This document shows positions 1 through 8,020 of a stretch of DNA of 64,000 nt, piece by piece. A program made the position numbers and the translations under genes. Numbering within the stretch: position 1 is the stretch's first letter; every line of letters begins with the position of its first letter. The notes below the pieces were generated by a model, which was given only the letters and a program-made list of their open reading frames with translations, did not search any database and had not been told where the DNA came from. This DNA comes from Brevibacillus_H sp049846925 (GTDB lineage: Bacteria; Bacillota; Bacilli; Brevibacillales; Brevibacillaceae): contig NZ_JBNCMT010000028.1 in NCBI RefSeq assembly GCF_049846925.1, positions 1 to 64,000 on the forward strand. The letters run 5' to 3'.

Positions 1-16
1 GTCCCATTTTGGCCAT
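1..16 (-). CDS. IS3-type transposase OrfA, first five codons only
   Basis: The reverse complement of 1-16 reads ATG GCC AAA ATG GGA C (M-A-K-M-G). It is preceded by GGGGGTG at a normal ribosome-site distance. OrfA of IS3/IS150 elements commonly starts MAKxGQ and carries a helix-turn-helix that binds the element ends. Only the start is visible, so the product is an inference from position inside the element end. Confidence 0.45.
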
Positions 17-94
17 AACGAAAAACACCCCCTATAGTGTATCCATCGGATAAAAACACGTGGTGTTTTTCCAATGTCCACTATAAGGGGTGCA
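1..94 (-). mobile_element. IS3-family insertion sequence, left end (rest outside window)
   Basis: Read on the minus strand from 94 leftward, the sequence opens with TGCACCCCTTATAGTGGACA, the TG-type end typical of IS3-family elements. About 60 nt later comes an inverted copy of the same 14-bp motif (26-39 against 79-92, one mismatch), with two smaller hairpins between (40-44/48-52 and 52-59/63-70). A GGGGGTG ribosome site follows, then an ATG at 16 opening a MAKMG reading frame, like many IS3/IS150 OrfA proteins. The family call rests on end sequence plus the first residues only. The transposase lies outside the window. Confidence 0.6.
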
Positions 95-199
95 CTTCAC
101 TTCAAGCAGTTCGAACACGCCTTTTTTCTGTGAAAAACGACCAATCATTTTTACCAAAGCAAATGCCTGTGTGACCCAGAGGTACTTTGCCATAGAGTT

Positions 200-973
200 T
201 TATAATTCAGCCATCTGACTCTCCGACAATTCCAGGACGACCGGGCAATGGTCGCTGCCTGTAATATGGGCATCAATTTGTGCATCATGCAAGGCGGGTG
301 CGAGTCTTGTGGAAGCGAGGAAATAATCAATTCGCCATCCGACATTCCGCTCCCTTACCTTAGGCATATTCGACCACCAGGTGTAGGCATCGGTCCGGTC
401 AGGATAGAAATGCCTGAAGGTGTCGATAAATCCGGCGTTAAATAGCTGCGTCATCTTTTCACGTTCTTCTGGGGTAAATCCGGAATTGTTTCGGTTGGAT
501 TTCGCATTTTTGATATCAATTTCTTGATGAGCCACATTCAGGTCGCCACAAACAATAACCGGCTTATGCTGGTCCAGTCTCAACAGATAATTTCGGAAGC
601 GATCTTCCCATTCCAGCCTGTAATCCAGCCTTGACAGATCACGCTTGGCATTCGGGGTGTACACAGTAACCAGGTAGAAATGTTCGAACTCCAAAGTGAT
701 TATTCGACCTTCATACTCATGTTCTTCTTCCAATCCATAACGTACAGACAGCGGTTTCATTTTTGTAAATACGGCCGTGCCGGAATAGCCTTTTTTGACA
801 GCATAATTCCAATACTGATCATATTCGGCTTCAAAATCCATGCATATTTGCCCTTCTTGTAACTTGGTTTCCTGCACACAGAAAATATCTGCGTCAGTTT
901 TCGCAAAGTATTCGTAAAACCCTTTATTCACACAAGCTCGTAATCCGTTTACATTCCACGACACCAATTTCAT
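200..973 (-). CDS. exoA: Exodeoxyribonuclease III (AP endonuclease, ExoA/Xth)
   Basis: 257 residues, the usual length of the family. It cleaves DNA at abasic sites and removes nucleotides 3'-5' from duplex ends during base-excision repair in the cytosol. The N-terminal MKLVSWNVNGLRA block, the metal-ligand glutamate in QETK (E35), the YTPNAKRDLSRLDYR segment, CGDLNVA and the C-terminal GSDHCPVV motif are all present in order, so the active site looks complete. I place the start at 973 because AAGGAG lies nine bases upstream. A longer frame exists but adds seven unlikely residues. The IS3 element lies downstream. Confidence 0.96.
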   Translation of the reverse strand: MKLVSWNVNGLRACVNKGFYEYFAKTDADIFCVQETKLQEGQICMDFEAEYDQYWNYAVKKGYSGTAVFTKMKPLSVRYGLEEEHEYEGRIITLEFEHFYLVTVYTPNAKRDLSRLDYRLEWEDRFRNYLLRLDQHKPVIVCGDLNVAHQEIDIKNAKSNRNNSGFTPEEREKMTQLFNAGFIDTFRHFYPDRTDAYTWWSNMPKVRERNVGWRIDYFLASTRLAPALHDAQIDAHITGSDHCPVVLELSESQMAEL

Positions 974-1104
974 CGTCTTCAATCTCCTTGTCATGTTTCA
1001 CTGCCTACTGTCCAGTATACTATCTTACTTACATGAGTTGGGGTTTTGTACAGATTGCTGCAACTATCGAGACATTGTTTCTATCAATAAAAGGAGGAGA
1101 ATCT

Positions 1105-1632
1105 ATGAAAAAGCCAGATGAATACACGGAATCCGGTGATCCCGTTTACCTTTGAAGAGCATTTTGCGAAATACATCGGTCCGATTCATTCCGTCTTCCA
1201 TGAAATCCTATCCGATCTGATACATGTTGATGTCCATTATATAAAACCTTCCGAAAAACACAATTACCATACTCTGTTTACTACGGGAATGAGCTATCTG
1301 CCGATGAGCACTCCTGAAAGATTAGAGGAATATCAATACGCAGAGCTCGTGGTTTGTTTACCACCAGACTGGCCGATTTCGGATGAAGCATTACGCGACA
1401 ACAAATATTATTGGCCCATTCGCTGGTTGAAAATGCTGGCCCGTTTCCCCCATGAATATGAGACGTTGTCCATTTTTACTCGATCGTACCTCTTTAAGAA
1501 GAAGAGATGGAGTTCAAGCTGCAACATGGAAGCGAGCAGTTACTGGATAAATTCGATCAGTTCGAGATAACTGAACTCATCGATATCAATCGCAAAAATG
1601 TGTGTAAGTCCCGATTCTTCTTTTGGAAATAG
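1105..1632 (+). pseudogene. Broken SUFU-domain (suppressor-of-fused-like) protein gene
   Basis: AAGGAGGAG precedes ATG 1105 (MKKPDEYTESGDPVY), but that frame stops after 17 codons. The body continues in the +2 frame (roughly 1145-1460: YIGPIHSVFHEI, YHTLFTTGMS, AELVVCLPPDWP, YWPIRWLKMLARFPHEYE). It then returns to the first frame for HFYSIVPL, an in-frame TAA at 1495-1497, and the C-terminal end EEEMEFKLQHG...ELIDINRKNVCKS, ending at 1632. Compared with intact bacterial SUFU proteins, a piece near the N-terminus and a larger central piece around 1460 are missing. Bacterial SUFU proteins are proposed immunity proteins of contact-dependent toxins. This copy cannot make the full protein. Confidence 0.82.
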
Positions 1633-1653
1633 CAATTAGATTATGAACGTAAA

Positions 1654-1689
1654 ACAGCCCAGTCAATCGACCGGGCTTTTGTTTTTTAC
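1654..1689. terminator. Terminator between SUFU pseudogene and acuC
   Basis: AGCCC and GGGCT bracket a near-complete GTC/GAC stem (1656-1676, one mismatch). TTTTGTTTTTT follows on the plus strand. On the minus strand a shorter T run follows, so it may also end acuC transcripts. Confidence 0.75.
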
Positions 1690-2840
1690 CCTTGGGGAAC
1701 ATACATCATTGCTCGTTCCAAGGTGATCTTGTTTTTCTCAGTTATTTCTGTCCTGCGAGGAATGGCGGGGAACTGAGTAACATCATCGAACAAGTGGGTA
1801 GGAAGGGGCAAAGGACTTTCCTTTTTCCACTGATTCAGCCATTCTTCGGGAAGTGGTTGGTTTGCAAGTGGTTGGTCAGTCATCTCACTCCACAACAGTG
1901 TCCAGGCACGGGGGACGACTCGCCAAATATCGTATCCGCCTCCACCAACAGCAATCCACTTGCCTCCACAGAGCTCATGAGCAAGCTGGTGAGCAAGCCG
2001 TGGAATCTCCTGATAGATATTCATCGTGCAAGACAGATGGGTGAGAGGATCGTATGTATGAGCGTCACAGCCATTCTGGGTGACGATGACATCCGGTTTG
2101 AATCCACGCATCACTTTCGGGAGGAGATCATGATAGACAGACAAGAAAGACTCGTCCTCTGTAAACGCTTCCAAAGGAATATTCACAGAGTACCCGTATC
2201 CGTTGCCTTCCCCACGTTCGGTTATGTTGCCTGTACCAGGGAAAAGATACTTGCCAGTCTCATGTATCGAAATAGTCAGAACATTAGGGTCATCGTAAAA
2301 TGCCCACTGGACACCGTCCCCATGATGAGCATCTGTATCGACGTATAATACTTTCGCATCCCAATGTTTCCGTAAATAGGCGATTGCCACCGAGCAATCG
2401 TTGTAAACACAGAAACCGGAAGCACGCCCTCGAAAAGCATGGTGAAGCCCACCAGCAGGATTGAATGCGTGATCTGCAGCGCCATTCATTACGAGGTCTG
2501 TCGCTTGAAGTGTACCTCCAACAATTAATGAAGTAGCTTCATGCATATTTTGAAATATAGGAACATCTTCTGTCCCCAGACCAAAACTGGCTGATCGGGG
2601 AAGCTCTTCTTGTGAATGTCCCTGTGTGCGTACCGTTTCAATATACCGTGGGTCATGGATTAAAGCGATCTCCTCATCAGTCGCAAAGCGTGGCTGTGCA
2701 ATCTGATCGTCAGACAATAAACTGAGTGACTTCATCAGATCGTGTGTGAGTATGAGTCGCCGTTGGTTAAAGGGGTGGTCTTCATGAAAGTAATAAGTTG
2801 TGAAGTCAGCAGAATAGATAAATTTCGAGCTGCGACTCAA
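1686..2840 (-). CDS. acuC: AcuC, histone-deacetylase-family protein deacetylase
   Basis: 384 residues with the arginase/deacetylase fold. Visible active-site blocks are FNPAGGLHHA (catalytic His pair region), YVDTDAHHGDGVQWAF (zinc-binding DxDxHHGDG) and QNGCDAHTYDPL. In Bacillus subtilis AcuC removes the acetyl group that AcuA places on acetyl-CoA synthetase, which reactivates it. The gene is last in acuA-acuB-acuC and its start overlaps the end of acuB by four bases, suggesting translational coupling. acsA, the substrate gene, is not next to the operon here. Confidence 0.95.
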   Translation of the reverse strand: MSRSSKFIYSADFTTYYFHEDHPFNQRRLILTHDLMKSLSLLSDDQIAQPRFATDEEIALIHDPRYIETVRTQGHSQEELPRSASFGLGTEDVPIFQNMHEATSLIVGGTLQATDLVMNGAADHAFNPAGGLHHAFRGRASGFCVYNDCSVAIAYLRKHWDAKVLYVDTDAHHGDGVQWAFYDDPNVLTISIHETGKYLFPGTGNITERGEGNGYGYSVNIPLEAFTEDESFLSVYHDLLPKVMRGFKPDVIVTQNGCDAHTYDPLTHLSCTMNIYQEIPRLAHQLAHELCGGKWIAVGGGGYDIWRVVPRAWTLLWSEMTDQPLANQPLPEEWLNQWKKESPLPLPTHLFDDVTQFPAIPRRTEITEKNKITLERAMMYVPQG

Positions 2841-3481
2841 GGGCGAATTCCCCCTTTGATGGGGTGATTCACGATAAATCCTTTCTCATGCAGCAATTCG
2901 ATCACGTGACGAGGATCGATAGTGGTGACTCGGAATACGATCTTTTTCTTGCCAGGGTTATCACCTGGGTAAACGATCACGCTGTTTACATTCACGTTGG
3001 CATCCTTGAATACCTGACTGACATCCGCTAACATGCCCGCTCGATCGTCTACTTCAAGTTCAATATGAGAGCTCGGCTTGTTTACACCGAACAGTTCAAC
3101 AAGGCAATTCAAAATATCAGATTCAGTGATGATTCCTACGACCCGATCTGCTTCGACCACGGGTAGAGAACCTACCTTGAAGTCGTATACGGTACTGGCT
3201 GCATCCTCGACAAAATCGAGAGGATGAGCGGTAATGACATTGCGATGCATGATTTCCTCAATCGGCTTTTGCAGCACTAGCTCATCGTCATCATGCTCAC
3301 ATAGATTGGAAGGGAGTGCGTCTCTCATGTCTCGATCAGAAACGATTCCGACCAGTTTATCATTTTCAACCACCGGAAGATGACGGATCCGATTGCCTCG
3401 AAGTAAGGATAATGCCTCTTTTATCGTTGTTGAAGGCGTTACTGTAACAACACGTCTTCTCATGATTTCTTCGATACGCAT
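2837..3481 (-). CDS. acuB: AcuB, CBS-CBS-ACT domain regulator
   Basis: 214 residues. Two CBS domains (about 3-60 and 75-130, each with a PVVexDxxVGIVSDRD-like strand) are followed by an ACT domain (about 137-210). AcuB proteins belong to the acetoin/acetate utilisation operon, and such domains usually bind adenine nucleotides or small metabolites. Its direct biochemical role is not established. I use ATG 3481, preceded by AGGGAGG at 12 bases. A TTG three codons upstream lies almost on the ribosome site and is less likely. Confidence 0.93.
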   Translation of the reverse strand: MRIEEIMRRRVVTVTPSTTIKEALSLLRGNRIRHLPVVENDKLVGIVSDRDMRDALPSNLCEHDDDELVLQKPIEEIMHRNVITAHPLDFVEDAASTVYDFKVGSLPVVEADRVVGIITESDILNCLVELFGVNKPSSHIELEVDDRAGMLADVSQVFKDANVNVNSVIVYPGDNPGKKKIVFRVTTIDPRHVIELLHEKGFIVNHPIKGGIRP

Positions 3482-3503
3482 AGAAACCAAATGCCTCCCT
3501 TAG

Positions 3504-4136
3504 TTAGTATAAAAATCGATTTTGGAAACGCATGCCGTCGAAGGCAACGACGCTTTCATGCGGTACTCTTTTTCCGATGCGGGCCATCAAGCAATTGGCA
3601 GGATGTGAGCAGATTTCTGGATCGTCCGTTGCCATCCAGACCATCCCGACAGTCACCATCAATTTTTCCATTGCTTTGCGATATTCCCATACATCCAGTC
3701 CGGTTCCTTTTAAATCCCAGTGCCAGTAGTATTCGGTGGTAATGACAATATAATCTTCCATCGCATCGTCCATAAAGGAGACCCGAAGCATTTCCTTGCC
3801 AACACCGCTTGCTCTGACCTTGTCACTGACTTCGATGGCTCCCAGCTCCAACAAATCGTCCAATTTTGCTTGGGACCAACGCTCGAGCGGGTCAGGGTGG
3901 AGATAGGTAACATAGCCGAGCACAAGATCGCCTTCCCTAGCAACAATAATCCGTCCTTCCGGGAGTGCGGCGATTTCTACAAGGGCCTGTTGCTGTTCTT
4001 CAGGAACTCGGAACGCTTTTAATCCTTCATCAAAACGCATGGCAGCAAGTTTTTCTGATTCGACTGGGCCTTCGATAACAAGCTGATGTCCGTTGGCAAC
4101 CATGCTGCGTGAAAAGAATTGTTTGGTGTGAATCAT
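3504..4136 (-). CDS. acuA: AcuA, GNAT acetyltransferase acting on acetyl-CoA synthetase
   Basis: 210 residues from ATG 4136, matching the usual AcuA length. GGAGGTGA sits eight to nine bases upstream. The frame is open further upstream but without a ribosome site. The AcuA family acetylates the active-site lysine of AcsA and switches it off, while AcuC reverses this. The GNAT core is visible around GRIIVAREGDLVLGYVTYL and the ASGVGKEML acetyl-CoA loop. First gene of acuABC, with a 22-base gap to acuB. A TATAAT-like hexamer lies upstream at 4224-4229, without a clear -35. I saw no convincing cre site. Confidence 0.94.
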   Translation of the reverse strand: MIHTKQFFSRSMVANGHQLVIEGPVESEKLAAMRFDEGLKAFRVPEEQQQALVEIAALPEGRIIVAREGDLVLGYVTYLHPDPLERWSQAKLDDLLELGAIEVSDKVRASGVGKEMLRVSFMDDAMEDYIVITTEYYWHWDLKGTGLDVWEYRKAMEKLMVTVGMVWMATDDPEICSHPANCLMARIGKRVPHESVVAFDGMRFQNRFLY

Positions 4137-4293
4137 TCGTTTTGATTCACCTCCATCTTCTGTGAATTGGCAGACCATACACGGCAAAAAATACCTGCTT
4201 TTGGCTGGTTTTCTATTTATTTTATTATACATGATAAGCATAACAAGGTACTTCATGAAATGGAAGGTTCAAGAAGCTGTCACGTTTGCCGCG

Positions 4294-4330
4294 TAAAAAG
4301 AAAAGGAGACGGAACCACTCCATCTCCTTT
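4294..4330 (-). terminator. Terminator of the penicillin-binding protein gene
   Basis: On the minus strand AAAGGAGATGGA pairs with TCCGTCTCCTTT (one mismatch), followed by TTCTTTTT. It lies about 50 bases after the penicillin-binding protein stop. Confidence 0.75.
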
Positions 4331-4380
4331 GTCTCTATTACCATTATGACTTGTTCGAATCATTCATATAAGCAATTTGA

Positions 4381-7300
4381 TTACTGAGCACGCAAACCGC
4401 TCACATTGTCCGAATGAACGGATTCTCCATAGCTGTTTACTGCTGTGACGTAGTACCAACCGTCTTCTTTCGTCGTTTTATGCGTGTAAGAGGTACTGGC
4501 AACTGTGTCGAGTAAAGTAAACCCATTTACTGGATCTGATGTATAGTACACATTGTACAAAATAACCTGTTCGGAATCAGGGTTTTCTGCCCACGACAGT
4601 TTTAGGCCAGTTGACACTTTGTTAATAGAGAGGTTGGCTGGCGCACTTGGATTTCCCACTTGACTGTCTGGCCCTTGTGTATCCGTTCCACCAGGTTCTG
4701 TCGGCTGATTCGGATCGATTGTACCCGTGTCAATAGGTGGATTGGTCGGATCAGTTGGTGTCTGCCATTCAACATCCATTGTTGTTGACGCAATGGGCGA
4801 AGGGGCGGATTCATTCCCTGCAATATCCACACTCGTCACATAGTATCCGGCGTGTCCTGAGATTGTGTCAGCTAACGTAAGTGTACTGGGATCTTTTACC
4901 GTTGTAAGCTTGACGAACTGGCCATCTGTTCCGGCCCGGTAAATGCGATATCCCAGCAAGTCAGCTTCATTGGCAGAGGCCCAGCCAAGTGTTAGCTGAT
5001 TGTTTGTCTTACTGAGTGTAACATTGCCAGGGACAGCGGGAGTGCCACTCACATCTGTACGAGGGTCTTCCTTTTCTGGCAAACGCTGATCCCAATCCGG
5101 TGGTCGAGCAGTCGATTTTTTGTTTTTGTCAGTTGAGTCATCTGCTGTTAAATTCAAAGGCTCAGGGCTTTTAAAGAAAATGCCTTCCGTGACAAAATCG
5201 TCAGGAGTGCCCGCTTTGGCAAGATAGCGAACTTTATTAAACTCAACTACTTTTACTTTCTGGTGTGTGTCATCTTTTTTCGTTGGGACAAATTCCTTAT
5301 TGAACAAATCGGTAATCAAATGCCCCGCTTCCTTGGACAGCTCACTTGGCAAGAGCCCTGATTTGCTGTCGATGGTCACACTAATAATTCCACCTGGTTT
5401 ATCGAAGGCTGCTGTCTTCGGTGATAACGAAGGTTCCAGCTTCAAAACTTCTTTCATCACTTTGCCCCAGATATCCATCGGACGAGTCTTGGAGGCAAGA
5501 GGATGCGGATCATCATATCCTGACCAGACGCCAAGTGACAATTCAGGTGTGTAACCGACAAACCACAGGTCATTTGAACTGTTGGTCGTACCAGTCTTGC
5601 CGGCAACATCAATGCTTCTCGGTACATATTTACGAATCGAAGCACCTGTTCCCGAGTTGACTACTGAGCGCATCATGTCAGTGATCAGATAGGCCGTTTG
5701 TTCACTGAATACCGGTTGTGGCTGGACTTGATGCTTGTAGATCACTTTTCCTTGACTGTCTTCGATGCGATCAATGAGGTAGGCATCAATGAAACTGCCG
5801 TGATTGGCAAAGGTTGCATACGCATTGGTGATCTCTTCTACAGTGAGGCCATACGTAAGGCCGCCGATTACTCCAGTAGCTGCATGGTTGTCAGCGTCTT
5901 CCAATGTGGTGACTCCCATTTTTTTCACGTATTCGAGAGCGGTTGGAATTCCCACTTTCAAATAGGTCTTGATTGCAGGCACGTTCCAGGACTGCCGCAG
6001 CGCTTCACGTGCACTCATCATGCCGTGGTATTTGTTATCCCAGTTCATTGGCTGGTGGGTACCTTTCACACCGTCTGCCAGCGTGAGTGGTGAATCATCG
6101 ATCGGAGAACCTGGTTGAAGTATACCTAGCTCAAATGCAGGTCCATAGGCAGCAAGTGGTTTCATCGCGGAACCTGGCTGACGTGGAACCGTAGCGTGGT
6201 TGGTTTGTTCAACGTTGAAATCTCGTCCGCCGATCATACCGAGGATGGCACCTGTTTTGTTATGAATCAGCATGCCGCCGACTTCTTCCAAGGCGTTTTC
6301 GATCCGTTCGGTTTTCCCATTGGCCCGTTTGATATTATAAGAGATGTTTTTGCCAAAGTTTTTTGGATTGGAGGCAATATCTTGCATAATCCGATCCACA
6401 TCTTTGTTGACGGTTGTGTAGATGTGATACCCATTCCGCAAGATTTGGCGGCTCTTATCCTGAATCAACTGATGATATTCGTTGCGTCCGATGGTGGACT
6501 TGTCTCGTCCTTCTTCTTGCAACTGTTGATCCAAGAGCACTTGTGCCGCACGCTCTTCAATCTCGGTCATGAGATACGGATGCATGTCAAAGGCGCGTTT
6601 TTGCGGTTTGGCAAGGACAACTTTCAAGTCAGAATTGAAGGCTTCATCGAATTGCTCCTGGTTGATATACTGGTTCTCCACCATACGTTCGAGCACCATT
6701 TTTTGTCTCTCTTTGCCTCGGCGGTACCCCACTTGAGAGAAGGGAGAGTAGTTGCCCGGATTTTGGATCAATCCAGCAATGTAAGAAGCTTCTGATAGAT
6801 TGAGATCCTTAACGTCTTTATCAAATATTCCCTTGGCAGCAGCTTGTACTCCGTAGATGTTGGAGCCGTTGGCGTTTTTGCCCAGGTAAATCTCATTCAT
6901 ATACGCTTCAAGAATCTGGTCTTTCGAGAACATACGCTCAATTCGGAGTGCATAGAAGATTTCCTTTGCTTTACGCTTATGACTAACTTCAGGTGAGAGA
7001 ATGGTATTCTTGATCAACTGCTGGGTAAGCGTACTTCCTCCCGTAACAACTGGCGCATTCGTCAAATCCTGGAAGGCTCCACGAAGTGTGGATTGGAATA
7101 CGATACCGTTATGTTCGAAAAAATACTTGTCCTCTGTTGCAATAATGGCGTTGATCAAATAAGGTGAGACTTCACTTTTTTTAACCAACCGACGATCACC
7201 ATCTTCAGCCCGAAGCTGGCCGATGAGAGAACCATCGTTAAAGTAAGCAAAGCCAGTTAAATAATTACTGAATATTTTATTCTGAATTTCATCATAGCTG

Positions 7301-7479
7301 CGAACAGGCTCGTCCTTTACAAGTGCGGCTACATATCCAGCAACAGCGCCACCAGCTAATAACGCTCCCATAAAACCAAATAGCAGAAATAACTGGAGTA
7401 TGGTAAGGGCGATGTTTTTCTTTCCTCGACGTCGTTTGCGTTTTGCTTTTTTATCCGACGAGGTGAATTCGTTCTCCAT
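4381..7479 (-). CDS. Class A penicillin-binding protein (PBP1A type) with two fibronectin-III domains
   Basis: 1032 residues, a bifunctional peptidoglycan synthase. A basic cytoplasmic tail and one membrane segment (about 20-50) precede the GT51 glycosyltransferase with ATEDKYFFEHNG, GGSTLTQQL and RKAKEIFYALRIE. The transpeptidase follows, with SAMK (active-site Ser), SWN and KTGTTN motifs. After about residue 740 come two fibronectin type III domains separated by Pro/Thr/Gly-rich linkers. All catalytic motifs are intact. The extra C-terminal domains are longer than in Bacillus subtilis PonA and may bind wall polymers. AGGGGGG precedes the ATG. The gene sits where acsA lies in Bacillus subtilis, between acuA and tyrS. 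Confidence 0.93.
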   Translation of the reverse strand: MENEFTSSDKKAKRKRRRGKKNIALTILQLFLLFGFMGALLAGGAVAGYVAALVKDEPVRSYDEIQNKIFSNYLTGFAYFNDGSLIGQLRAEDGDRRLVKKSEVSPYLINAIIATEDKYFFEHNGIVFQSTLRGAFQDLTNAPVVTGGSTLTQQLIKNTILSPEVSHKRKAKEIFYALRIERMFSKDQILEAYMNEIYLGKNANGSNIYGVQAAAKGIFDKDVKDLNLSEASYIAGLIQNPGNYSPFSQVGYRRGKERQKMVLERMVENQYINQEQFDEAFNSDLKVVLAKPQKRAFDMHPYLMTEIEERAAQVLLDQQLQEEGRDKSTIGRNEYHQLIQDKSRQILRNGYHIYTTVNKDVDRIMQDIASNPKNFGKNISYNIKRANGKTERIENALEEVGGMLIHNKTGAILGMIGGRDFNVEQTNHATVPRQPGSAMKPLAAYGPAFELGILQPGSPIDDSPLTLADGVKGTHQPMNWDNKYHGMMSAREALRQSWNVPAIKTYLKVGIPTALEYVKKMGVTTLEDADNHAATGVIGGLTYGLTVEEITNAYATFANHGSFIDAYLIDRIEDSQGKVIYKHQVQPQPVFSEQTAYLITDMMRSVVNSGTGASIRKYVPRSIDVAGKTGTTNSSNDLWFVGYTPELSLGVWSGYDDPHPLASKTRPMDIWGKVMKEVLKLEPSLSPKTAAFDKPGGIISVTIDSKSGLLPSELSKEAGHLITDLFNKEFVPTKKDDTHQKVKVVEFNKVRYLAKAGTPDDFVTEGIFFKSPEPLNLTADDSTDKNKKSTARPPDWDQRLPEKEDPRTDVSGTPAVPGNVTLSKTNNQLTLGWASANEADLLGYRIYRAGTDGQFVKLTTVKDPSTLTLADTISGHAGYYVTSVDIAGNESAPSPIASTTMDVEWQTPTDPTNPPIDTGTIDPNQPTEPGGTDTQGPDSQVGNPSAPANLSINKVSTGLKLSWAENPDSEQVILYNVYYTSDPVNGFTLLDTVASTSYTHKTTKEDGWYYVTAVNSYGESVHSDNVSGLRAQ

Positions 7480-7510
7480 ATATATACGTCCCCCCTAGAA
7501 TATCACACCA

Positions 7511-7542
7511 ATTATACCATAACGTTTCAGCAGGTAGTACAA
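7511..7542 (-). promoter_or_regulatory. Probable sigma-A promoter of the penicillin-binding protein gene
   Basis: Minus strand: TTGTAC (7537-7542), a 20-base spacer, then an extended -10 TGG-TATAAT (7511-7516). It lies 32 bases upstream of the start codon. The long spacer is offset by the perfect extended -10. Confidence 0.45.
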
Positions 7543-7566
7543 ATTATGACAAGCGTAGCCGCTGCA

Positions 7567-7600
7567 TTGACATTCAGCGTCAGGATGTGGTAAGTATATT
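7567..7600 (+). promoter_or_regulatory. Possible promoter of the tyrS leader
   Basis: A perfect TTGACA (7567-7572) is followed 18 bases later by TAAGTA, with TATATT overlapping at 7595-7600. The -10 is poor, but the position is right for a transcript starting just before T-box stem I. Confidence 0.35.
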
Positions 7601-7604
7601 TTTA

Positions 7605-7936
7605 TAGTAACTGCTATATGGAAATAGTGCGTTGAAGGATGAAAGTAGCGAGGGATTGGACTTTTGAAGAGAACTGGTGGTTGGTGCGAACCAGTAGTCT
7701 GCCTGATGCGAATTACACATCTGGAGCATGTCGGCTTTTTCTGTGAAAAACGTCTCGACGTTTTTCATTAAAGTGGATGTGACCGCTTGCGGTCAGCAAA
7801 AACGGCCATGGCCGTTTTTGACAGCCGAACGGTGATGAGCCGTTATCGAAAGAGTGGGAAGACGAGGACATCTCTCTTCCAACTAGGGTGGTACCGCGAG
7901 CAAATCTCGTCCCTATGTGGGGCGGGATTTTTTTGT
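7605..7936 (+). promoter_or_regulatory. T-box riboswitch, tyrosine-specific, upstream of tyrS
   Basis: The T-box sequence AGGGTGGTACCGCG is at 7885-7898. It is followed by a terminator (about 7903-7932, AATCTCGTCCC against GGGGCGGGATT, then a run of T). Stem I features occur upstream: GAAAGTAGCGAGGG, an AG-rich GAGAACTGGTGGTTGGTGCGAACCAGT hairpin region and the specifier loop with TAC at 7714-7716 (tyrosine codon) before the conserved GGAGC. T-box leaders sense uncharged tRNA by codon-anticodon pairing and block termination, so tyrS should rise when charged tRNA-Tyr is low. The 5' end is approximate. Confidence 0.93.
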
Positions 7937-8020
7937 TATTTTAACAGGTTTTCATTTAACGGATGCCCAAAACGAGGGAATGCTAGTGTCGTGCGGGTAT
8001 AAAAAGGAGAGTTAATTTAC

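Noticed and set aside
21..94. MITE made of two inverted ends
   Set aside because: The inverted motifs first looked like a 70-bp miniature element. The MAKMG start with a ribosome site just beyond them makes the left end of a full IS3-type element more likely.
1118..1570. An intact 150-residue gene in one frame
   Set aside because: The good ribosome site serves ATG 1105 in a different frame, and SUFU sequence continues in another frame to 1632, so it is a broken gene.
1692..2348. Large plus-strand frame over acuC
   Set aside because: It lies fully opposite the well-supported acuC gene, has no ribosome site and no protein-like features.
4224..4245. cre site in front of acuA
   Set aside because: TGATAAGCATAACA lacks the central CG and has three mismatches to the consensus.
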